Shown piece after piece: positions 52,326 to 59,183 of a stretch of 64,000 bases of DNA (the first letter of the stretch is position 1; each line of letters opens with the position of its first letter). This DNA comes from an uncultured Eubacterium sp. GTDB lineage: Bacteria; Bacillota; Clostridia; Lachnospirales; Lachnospiraceae. The position numbers were made by a program, and so were the translations under genes. The stretch spans positions 46,156-110,155 of the forward strand of contig CAJTZX010000004.1 in the NCBI GenBank assembly GCA_910584345.1, written 5' to 3'. The notes below the pieces were generated by a model that saw only the letters and a list, made by a program, of their open reading frames with translations, had not been told where the DNA came from and did not search any database.

Positions 52326-53159
52326 TTAAAATTTTATTTTCATCCCGTCATATGCTGCTGTCATACCGTGTTCTTTTGCAAACGCATCCAGCTGCTCATG
52401 AGTCATTTCCCCATTATGTGAAAAATGATTGATTACTTTTACCGTATTCCGGTTTACACATCCCCGCTCTTCCAAAAGCTTTGTAAATGCAAGATCATCA
52501 ACTAATCCCATATGATACCCGTCAATCTGCTTATTTCCCATCGTAGCATCCAATGATATAAGATCATATTGATGACTGAAAATGCAGTCCCATGCTTCGC
52601 TGCTCAGGTTCATGCCTGTATCATGCCCATACAGCATACATGTTCCGTTTTTCTCAATAATATAAATAAAGCAGATCTCTCTTTGATCGTGGTCTGCCGG
52701 AACCGGGATAATATGATACCCTTCTGCCATAAAGTCAGCAAACGGAGCTATTTTTACAAACCTGACAGCATCATCCAACGGATGCACACGAAAACGGTCA
52801 ATAAGCACAGCATCATAAAAAGCCTTTTCTACCGCTTCATTGCCATATACATGCAGCATTCCTTTCGCTCCGTGTCCAAAATGCTCATGACGGTGAATCA
52901 GATCAACCGGGAAAAAATGGTCCATATGCGAATGGGTAATTAAAAGATGCTGAATCTGTCCTAGCTGCAGAGAATAGCGCAGTGCATGTGTATAAGTATC
53001 TGGCGGAAAGTCAATCAGAATCGTTTCATCTATAAGCGCCTGCGTCCTTGTCCGAAGCTCTTTACCGCCAACACTTCTTGCTCTTTGACAGATCGTACAG
53101 CTGCAAAACAATGCGGGCCAACCTTCTGCCGCCGCTGTGCCTAAATATTGTATTTCCAT
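52326..53159 (-). CDS. PhnP-like metallo-beta-lactamase fold hydrolase
   Basis: The 277-residue protein resembles PhnP-type MBL enzymes: the start EIQYLGTAAAEGWPALFCSCTICQRARS has the paired-Cys zinc-structural region of PhnP, and THSHMDHF is the metal-binding HxHxDH motif, with further ligands in GHDTGM and NHFSHNG. PhnP hydrolyses cyclic phosphodiesters such as phosphoribosyl 1,2-cyclic phosphate. Here it is the first gene of the sucrose operon, not in a phosphonate cluster, so the substrate is unknown. AAAGGAG lies 8 bases before ATG 53159. Confidence 0.82.
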   Translation of the reverse strand: MEIQYLGTAAAEGWPALFCSCTICQRARSVGGKELRTRTQALIDETILIDFPPDTYTHALRYSLQLGQIQHLLITHSHMDHFFPVDLIHRHEHFGHGAKGMLHVYGNEAVEKAFYDAVLIDRFRVHPLDDAVRFVKIAPFADFMAEGYHIIPVPADHDQREICFIYIIEKNGTCMLYGHDTGMNLSSEAWDCIFSHQYDLISLDATMGNKQIDGYHMGLVDDLAFTKLLEERGCVNRNTVKVINHFSHNGEMTHEQLDAFAKEHGMTAAYDGMKIKF

Positions 53160-53229
53160 AAAGTTCTCCTTTCCTGCAGAATTTTCATACTGCATAAATT
53201 CCTTTTTATTTGTGTCACCTTCCTTGAAA

Positions 53230-53265
53230 TAACCGTTTACGTAACTGGTAAAGTAACCGGTTACT
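53230..53265. promoter_or_regulatory. Operator array 1, LacI-type, three 12-bp-spaced sites
   Basis: Three related sites begin at 53230 (TAACCGTTTACG), 53242 (TAACTGGTAAAG) and 53254 (TAACCGGTTACT), exactly 12 bases apart. AAAGTAACCGGTTACTTT in this region is a perfect palindrome. The array lies just downstream of the -10 box of the minus-strand sucrose operon, where a bound repressor would block initiation. Confidence 0.75.
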
Positions 53266-53276
53266 TTATAGTGAAT

Positions 53277-53305
53277 ATATTAACATTGACCTACTAAAAT
53301 GTCAA
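53277..53305 (-). promoter_or_regulatory. Promoter of the sucrose operon
   Basis: On the minus strand TTGACA (53300-53305) and TAATAT (53277-53282) are 17 bases apart. Start would be near 53270, beside operator array 1. Confidence 0.8.
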
Positions 53306-53322
53306 CATTTTTTTCTAAAAAA

Positions 53323-53344
53323 TAACCGGTTACTTTACCAGTTA
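53323..53344. promoter_or_regulatory. Operator 2, exact inverted copy of part of operator 1
   Basis: The 22 bases at 53323-53344 are the exact reverse complement of 53242-53263. They lie just upstream of the -35 box of the repressor gene, suggesting looping or autoregulation. Confidence 0.75.
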
Positions 53345-53352
53345 TTTTATCG

Positions 53353-53381
53353 TTGATTTTTACGCACTGTCCTGTTATACT
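53353..53381 (+). promoter_or_regulatory. Promoter of the sucrose repressor gene
   Basis: TTGATT (53353-53358) and TATACT (53376-53381) are 17 bases apart. Confidence 0.75.
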
Positions 53382-53419
53382 AATGACTGAAAAGTAGATG
53401 CTGTCTGGAGGTTTTGAGA

Positions 53420-54445
53420 ATGGATAAAAAAAAGATTACATTTGCTGACATTGCAAAATACACGAACTTTTCAAAAACAACAATTTCTCGATATTTTAAT
53501 AATCCTGACTCACTCACCGTAGAAAATCAGGAAATTATCACACAAGCGCTTGCCGATTTAAATTATCAGGAAAATAAGCTGGCAAAAGTATTTGCAAACG
53601 GTAAAAGCGAATTTGTCGGCATTATCGTGCCGAATTTATATTTGCATTACTATGCCGAAATATTAAATCAGATTTTAAATACATATGAAGAATTCGGTTA
53701 TAAATTTTTAATCTTTACAAGCAGAAACGGCAGAGAGGCAGAACGAAAATATCTGAAAGAGCTGCTTGCCTACCGTATTGAGGGAATGATTATTTTAAGC
53801 CACCTGATTCCTTCCAAAGAGCTGGCTGACTGTGGGATTCCTGTTGTGGCTATCGAACGAGAAGACCGGTATATTAACAGTGTTAATACCGATAACTATA
53901 TGGGTGCAGTACAGGGAACGAGTCTTCTGATAAAAAATAACTGTGATGTGCTTGTGCATATTAATTCTGCAGTTGCAGAAGATGTCCCATCTTACGGACG
54001 TATCCGCGGATTTTTGGATACATGCAAAGAGCACCGAATTCCAAATGAATTAATCATAAGGGACCTTGGACATTCACATCAGGAAATCCATGCATGTATG
54101 CAGGAAATTTATAACGAATTAAAACAGAAATATCCGCATCAGAAAAAAGGTCTGTTTCTTTCGAATGACACACACGCCAACAGTATGTTAAACATTATTT
54201 TCAGGGAATACGGCAGTTTGCCTGACGAATACCGTATCATCGGATTTGATGATTCCCCTGTTTCCAGCCAGGCGATTCTGCCGATCAGTACGATTGGCCA
54301 GCAGATTGATAAAATTGCTTATGAAGCAATGTCTTTGCTTGTAACACTTATGAATGAACGGAAAAAACGGCGCCCAACGCCGCAGACAGAACTGGTTCAT
54401 AAAAACGTTACACCTGTTTTAATCCGTCGGGAAACAACGGATTAA
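53420..54445 (+). CDS. scrR: LacI-family sucrose operon regulator
   Basis: The 341-residue repressor has an N-terminal LacI HTH (KITFADIAKYTNFSKTTISRYFNN) and a periplasmic-binding-type sensor domain (FVGIIVPNLYLHYYAEIL, YIGFDDSPVSSQ-like RIIGFDDSPVSSQAI). It is divergent from the sucrose genes across two operator regions. GGAGG is 8 bases before ATG 53420; a TTG at 53414 is less likely. Its stop codon overlaps the stop of the convergent DUF1703 gene by four bases. Confidence 0.88.
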   Translation: MDKKKITFADIAKYTNFSKTTISRYFNNPDSLTVENQEIITQALADLNYQENKLAKVFANGKSEFVGIIVPNLYLHYYAEILNQILNTYEEFGYKFLIFTSRNGREAERKYLKELLAYRIEGMIILSHLIPSKELADCGIPVVAIEREDRYINSVNTDNYMGAVQGTSLLIKNNCDVLVHINSAVAEDVPSYGRIRGFLDTCKEHRIPNELIIRDLGHSHQEIHACMQEIYNELKQKYPHQKKGLFLSNDTHANSMLNIIFREYGSLPDEYRIIGFDDSPVSSQAILPISTIGQQIDKIAYEAMSLLVTLMNERKKRRPTPQTELVHKNVTPVLIRRETTD

Positions 54446-56136
54446 AACAGCTTGACAAGACAATCTTTTCCTAAAAATGCGATGCCATACCGCGCTGTTT
54501 TTTCATAACCGTCATCCTTTAACTCCCGCACATATTGTCTGTCCTCGATCTGATGTAATGCTTCCTCTGCGGCTTTTTCCATATCCTGATATTTTTTAGC
54601 TACTTTAAACTCAATGACAAACGCTTCTTTTCTTCTTGTTACCGGACGTACAAAAAGATCGCTGCGTCCGGTTCCGCCTTCACGGTTGGACTTAACCACA
54701 TATCCTTTCATGCCTGATAAAATCCCCAGTAAAAATCCATGATAAAAGCTCTCATAAGCATCGTTAAAGCTGATCGTTTCCAGTAAAAGCTCTGAAATCT
54801 CTTCTTCCAGTGTTTGCACATCATGATCCAACAGTGCCATAAACAATCTGGTTCGATCCTTCGACTTTACTTTTTCTTCAAACCAGGCATGTATTTTCGT
54901 TCGAAAAATAAGCCTGACTTCTTCATTTGGAATTGTAAATACTGCTAATATTTGTTTGGTTTTTTCATCCATCCGCTCAGACACTTTTCGAAAATATCCG
55001 GTAAAAAACATAAAATTCCACAAATTATCCATCGTAGAATCTATTTCACCATACGTAACGTCCTCATGTACCGGTTTTTCTACCGAGTTTCCTTCAATAA
55101 CCGCCTCAATCTCTTCCTTTGTCTGGTCGTCTGCCTGTTCGATCAGCGTGCGCACAATGCTGTTTGAGCTTGTATTCGCCCAATATGCGGACGGAAACGA
55201 TGTATCGTCAGCAAGCATGTCTCGGATAAAAAGAAGGACGCTCCATGGATTGTATACATGTGCATTTCCAAAAATATATCCGTCATACCATTCTTTTGCC
55301 GTTTCATATTTATGCTCCAGATGATAATCGCTGCATATTTTTTTTACTTCCCGTTCCGTAAATCCAAAGTACTCGCCATAATTTTTATTCAAAATCGAAA
55401 TGATATTTAAGTTGTTCATGCCTGTAAAAATGCTCTCTTTCGATATCCGCAGGCATCCGGTGATAACCGCAAACTCAAGGCTTGCGTTTGTTTTCAGCGC
55501 AGACTCAAATAAAGAACGGATAAAGCTTACCATTTCTTCATAAAAGCCCTGAAAATAGGCGTTTTCCAACGGTACATCATACTCGTCTATAAATATAATC
55601 GTTTTTTTTCCGTAGTATTTTTCCAGGCATTCCGATAAAAATTTCAGTGAATCGCTAAAGCTTTCCATATCCGCCCGTTCCCATACGATATCTTCATAGC
55701 GGGCTCTGTTTTTTTCCGTCATACCGGCTTGCGTTATAAACTGATGGCGTTCAAACTCTCCTGCGATCTGGCGTACCAGCATTCGGTATGCCAGATGAAA
55801 ATTTGGCTGTCTGGCAGATTTTAAAGACAGGCTGATAACCGGATACTGCCCCATATAAGTCAAATAGTTTTCTCCCGCCTGCATAATCTCAAGCCCGTGA
55901 AATAAGCCGCTGTTGTCTTTGCGTGTGCCGTCCTCCTGTCTGGCATCTTCAAAAAAATACTGCAGCATGCTCATATTCAAAGTTTTCCCAAACCTGCGCG
56001 GACGGGTAAACAGATTGATATCTCCTTTTTTTTCTAAAAGTTCCTGTATCATCTTTGTTTTATCAACAAAATAATAACCTCTTGTAATAAGTTTTTCAAA
56101 ATTATCCACGCCAATTGGCAACGGTTTGTAATCCAT
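54442..56136 (-). CDS. AAA-ATPase-like/DUF1703 protein with PD-(D/E)XK nuclease domain (copy 2)
   Basis: The 564-residue protein has the same layout as the copy at 40684-42366: GVDNFEKLITRGYYFVDKTKMIQ, Walker A TRPRRFGKTLNMSMLQYFFE, Walker B TIIFIDEYDVPLENAYF, and a C-terminal nuclease-like core GRSDLFVRPVTRRKEAFVIEFKV. The two copies are clearly paralogous but far from identical. Role unknown. It stands alone between the sucrose regulator and the sensor kinase. Confidence 0.85.
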   Translation of the reverse strand: MDYKPLPIGVDNFEKLITRGYYFVDKTKMIQELLEKKGDINLFTRPRRFGKTLNMSMLQYFFEDARQEDGTRKDNSGLFHGLEIMQAGENYLTYMGQYPVISLSLKSARQPNFHLAYRMLVRQIAGEFERHQFITQAGMTEKNRARYEDIVWERADMESFSDSLKFLSECLEKYYGKKTIIFIDEYDVPLENAYFQGFYEEMVSFIRSLFESALKTNASLEFAVITGCLRISKESIFTGMNNLNIISILNKNYGEYFGFTEREVKKICSDYHLEHKYETAKEWYDGYIFGNAHVYNPWSVLLFIRDMLADDTSFPSAYWANTSSNSIVRTLIEQADDQTKEEIEAVIEGNSVEKPVHEDVTYGEIDSTMDNLWNFMFFTGYFRKVSERMDEKTKQILAVFTIPNEEVRLIFRTKIHAWFEEKVKSKDRTRLFMALLDHDVQTLEEEISELLLETISFNDAYESFYHGFLLGILSGMKGYVVKSNREGGTGRSDLFVRPVTRRKEAFVIEFKVAKKYQDMEKAAEEALHQIEDRQYVRELKDDGYEKTARYGIAFLGKDCLVKLF

Positions 56137-56209
56137 AAGCTCTGCCTCCTGTTTATTCGCAGCTTATAACATACTGATCCGAATGTTTTAGTATCATTTG
56201 TCTATGGTA

Positions 56210-57502
56210 TTATGAAAGATTCAAAAGAATCCGTGTCAAAAATATGCCTTCTTTCGCAGAAAAATCAGTTTCTCCCTTGTAACGGGCGACCGTTTTTAAA
56301 ATACTGGATACTCCGATTCCCCCGCCAGTAATCGATTTTGGGATTCCTTCTTGAAAAACAATCCTGTCACTGCAAGTATTTTTGCACTGAATACTGACCT
56401 TATGCCCTTTTTTTGCGATTTGTATCTGTATGACCTTTTTAGAACTGTCAGAATCCAAACAGCCATGAATCGCATTTTCAAATACATTTGCAAGTATGGC
56501 AACCCAGTCAATATCACGAATCGGCAGTTCGAGCGGCAGACTGACTTCTGTTTCTACGAATATATTTTCGTTTTGTGCTTTTGAAGCATAAGCAGATAAA
56601 ATACTGTTAACAGTCTGATGGGCACAGATATCTTTGCGCCCGCTGTTTATTACCTCTTCTTCATACTGATCCAGATAACGAAGCAGCCCTAAAGCCTCCT
56701 CTTTTTGCGCATATTCGCGTATCAGAAGCATATGATGGCGCATATCATGACGATGCCTTGCCATTTCCTGCTGTGATTCGCGCATCAATTCCATCTGACG
56801 CCGTAACAGCTGTTCATTCATCTCCAGCAATTCTTTTTCTTTTTGATAATAATGTTCCTGTCCCAGATGAATATACAAATGCAAAATCGTATATTGGAGC
56901 ACACCTGCCATAAAAAGAATCAAAAACGCACGCACCATATTAAACACGGAAAATCCCTGTAGATTCGGCCAATAAGCCATAATGGCGCCAAGCATTACCG
57001 ATACAAAAAGTGTTACGACACTAAATAAATCCATTTCATCAATTAAAAAATCTATGCCGCTTAGAAACTGCCTGCGGAATTTTTTCCAGGTAAAAGTCAA
57101 TATTATCGCCGTAACAATGAAACGTACGATAATATCTACCCAAAGATTCCCGTTAAATCCCCACCGGGCGACATCTACCCCGCAAAACGTAGAGACAGAA
57201 AACATATAAAATGCAAGTGCCATTTTATACAGCGATAAATAGAACACTTCTGTGCTCATCAGACTGCAAAAAGTGCCAATTACAAAAAGTGTTGAAAAAG
57301 CTGCATACTGGACAAAACTAGCATTTGCAAACACATACCAAATGCTGTAAACGGTAATCAGTGATATGCCAAATGCAACATAGATGATGATTGTTTTTTT
57401 CATCGTAAATTTAGGACGGTCCAGCATTAGAAAAAATGTAAGCATCAGACCGGAGCTGATGGTGTTCCGTAACAGTGCAATCCAAAATGTGCCTCCCAAC
57501 AT
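56210..57502 (-). CDS. GHKL-type sensor histidine kinase (AgrC/VirS-like), orphan
   Basis: The 430-residue protein has about six N-terminal membrane helices (residues 1-220), a coiled linker, the phosphohistidine box RHRHDMRHHMLLIREYAQ, and a GHKL ATPase domain (NVFENAIHGCLDSDS N-box, GGGIGVSSILKTVARY G-box). It resembles quorum-sensing AgrC/VirS kinases. No LytTR response regulator or peptide gene lies nearby, so its partner must be elsewhere. Confidence 0.85.
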   Translation of the reverse strand: MLGGTFWIALLRNTISSGLMLTFFLMLDRPKFTMKKTIIIYVAFGISLITVYSIWYVFANASFVQYAAFSTLFVIGTFCSLMSTEVFYLSLYKMALAFYMFSVSTFCGVDVARWGFNGNLWVDIIVRFIVTAIILTFTWKKFRRQFLSGIDFLIDEMDLFSVVTLFVSVMLGAIMAYWPNLQGFSVFNMVRAFLILFMAGVLQYTILHLYIHLGQEHYYQKEKELLEMNEQLLRRQMELMRESQQEMARHRHDMRHHMLLIREYAQKEEALGLLRYLDQYEEEVINSGRKDICAHQTVNSILSAYASKAQNENIFVETEVSLPLELPIRDIDWVAILANVFENAIHGCLDSDSSKKVIQIQIAKKGHKVSIQCKNTCSDRIVFQEGIPKSITGGGIGVSSILKTVARYKGETDFSAKEGIFLTRILLNLS

Positions 57503-57552
57503 ATTTGTTTCCTCCTAAAGCAACAAACCATATTTAAGATTTCTTATTTTAG

Positions 57553-57688
57553 CATCTCTTATTTAACATTTCTTATTTAACATTTCTGACAAAATTATTA
57601 TAGAAACCCACCAAATAAAACTTATTTAAGAAACTTGCTTATTTAAGAAACTTACTTATTTAAGAAATTTGCTTATTTAAGAAATTTA
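57553..57688. repeat. Two short tandem repeat arrays (14-bp and 17-bp units)
   Basis: A 14-bp catttcttatttaa-like unit occurs at 57553-57566 and 57567-57580 with a partial third copy. A 17-bp cttatttaagaaacttg-like unit occurs four times at 57621-57688. Each copy differs by one or two bases. They sit upstream of the sensor kinase gene. Confidence 0.9.
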
Positions 57689-57755
57689 CTGAAAAAGTTT
57701 GCTTTTTGCTTAAGTATAGCACTTTAATGATAAGTATACGATACACCTGGAATGA

Positions 57756-57800
57756 TTTGCAGTTTTTATGGTACAATCTGCACTGTTTGCAAACTGCAAA
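57756..57800 (-). terminator. Inverted repeat after the maltose-type LacI gene
   Basis: TTTGCAGTTT (57756-57765) and AAACTGCAAA (57791-57800) are exact inverse copies with a 25-base loop, directly after the LacI stop. There is no U-run, so it may instead be an operator. Confidence 0.5.
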
Positions 57801-58817
57801 CTAAATAGGCCGACAGCTTCCGCGTACAACCATAAAATGAGGAACAATAATCTTCGTAGCCAGTAAATTCGGATTTTCAATATGGTTAATCAATTGGGAT
57901 GCTGCTTCCATCCCAAGCTGGTAAGAATTTACATCTACAGAAGTCAGCTGTGGTGAAGTGATTCTTGCCAGCAAAGAATTGTTAAACGATACAATAGACA
58001 AATCTTCCGGTACGGAAAGGCCCATACGAATACAGCTTCTTTCAAGAGCCAAAGCCAAAATATCATCACTGGCTACGATAGCTGTAGGTCTTTCTTTTTG
58101 TGTCAGAAGCTTTTCAAAAAGTCCGTCTTCCTCAAAATCAAGTTTATCAGCTTCGATACAATAATCCGGATTGAGCGCAATGCCATGCTTTAACAGCGCA
58201 TGCTGGTATCCTTCTTTTCGTTCTGCCGAAAAATACATGACATACTCACTGCCTACATAAGCAATGTTTCGATGTCCCAGCTGATATAAATATTCTGTAG
58301 CCTCCTGTCCTGCCAATACATTATCATTATCAATATATACGGTCTGGTTTGCATATTGCTTCGCTTTTCCGATCAATACATAGAGAAGGCCTTCATTATA
58401 CAAATAATCTACTACTGCATCATCCTGCTTGGAATACAGCACAACAAAGCCGCCCATCCGCTCATCTTTTGCCAGCATACGGACAGCCTGCAAGATTTCT
58501 CCGTCATCTTTGCCGGTGACAACAGCGCTGATATACTCACGGCCATTACAAAACTGGCTGATCCCTCGGACTGCTTCCAGATAAAATGCGTTTTCATACA
58601 CATCTCTGGATGAAGGCGGGAGAATCACACTGATTAGCTGCGGCGGCTGGCCTGTACTGACAGGCTGAATATTTGGTTCATATCCCAGCTCTGCCATAGC
58701 ACGCCGGACTTTTTCTTTTGTTTCCCTGCTAATGGACGAATGGTCCTTGCATGTTCTGGATACCGTGGATGGGGATACGCCTGCCAGCGCAGCAACATCT
58801 TTGATCGTTACAGCCAT
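57801..58817 (-). CDS. LacI-family regulator of the maltose/glucose operon
   Basis: The 338-residue protein has a LacI HTH (VTIKDVAALAGVSPSTVSRTCKDHSSISRETKEKVRRAMAELGYEPN) and a sugar-sensing domain (SVILPPSS, GQEATEYLYQLGHRNIAYVG, LSIVSFNNSLLARITSPQLTSVDV). By position, divergent from a maltose-type PTS operon, it is the likely MalR. AGGAGTAC precedes the ATG. The N-terminal hinge CKDHSSIS differs from the usual LNxHxxVS, but this is not unusual. Confidence 0.87.
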   Translation of the reverse strand: MAVTIKDVAALAGVSPSTVSRTCKDHSSISRETKEKVRRAMAELGYEPNIQPVSTGQPPQLISVILPPSSRDVYENAFYLEAVRGISQFCNGREYISAVVTGKDDGEILQAVRMLAKDERMGGFVVLYSKQDDAVVDYLYNEGLLYVLIGKAKQYANQTVYIDNDNVLAGQEATEYLYQLGHRNIAYVGSEYVMYFSAERKEGYQHALLKHGIALNPDYCIEADKLDFEEDGLFEKLLTQKERPTAIVASDDILALALERSCIRMGLSVPEDLSIVSFNNSLLARITSPQLTSVDVNSYQLGMEAASQLINHIENPNLLATKIIVPHFMVVRGSCRPI

Positions 58818-59183
58818 AGTTGTACTCCTTTTTCTTCTATGTAAAATAAATCTTTGTATATTAAAATATTATAGAAAAAAATTAGAAAAAGTCAACTGTT
58901 CCTCTGCTCTTGCTTAGGCATTTTGTATAAAAAAATCATGCTCTTCGTATGCAATATGTAAAAAATTGGGTGAATTGCAGATTTTGCATTGCGTTTTTTT
59001 CTCAAATGATGTACAGTAATTTTATAAAGTTTGCGTAAAAGATGTGCAAAAACAGTGCAAAAATGCATGACATTATTTCGCTGTTTTTGCATAGCCTTGC
59101 ACGAAACACACTTAAAGGAACGATACAGCATCCGTTCCTAATACTACCTAAAATCAAACGAAAAAGAAACGGAGGATTCTAAA
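58818..59183. other. Divergent regulatory region between LacI and PTS genes
   Basis: The 366-base gap contains no ORF of note. GGAGGA precedes the PTS start. Several TGCAAAAAC- and TTGCGT-like repeats occur between 58980 and 59095 and may be LacI-type operators; no promoter was convincing. See the inverted repeat entry. Confidence 0.5.
59045..59091 (+). promoter_or_regulatory. 11-bp inverted repeat upstream of the maltose PTS gene
   Basis: TGCAAAAACAG (59045-59055) and CTGTTTTTGCA (59081-59091) are exact inverse copies with a 25-base loop. A GTGCAAAAATGCAT partial repeat lies in the loop. It could bind the LacI regulator or form a leader hairpin. Confidence 0.55.

Larger units (their letters stand above)
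57503..57800. other. 298-base gap between kinase and LacI gene, AT-rich, repeat-filled
   Basis: It holds two families of short tandem repeats (see separate entry) and a hairpin at its right end. No credible ORF is present. A promoter for the kinase gene must lie here, but I could not pick one with confidence. Confidence 0.6.

Noticed and set aside
54442..56136. Transposase
   Set aside because: The length is transposase-like, but motifs are Walker-type and PD-(D/E)XK-like and there are no terminal inverted repeats at the gene borders.
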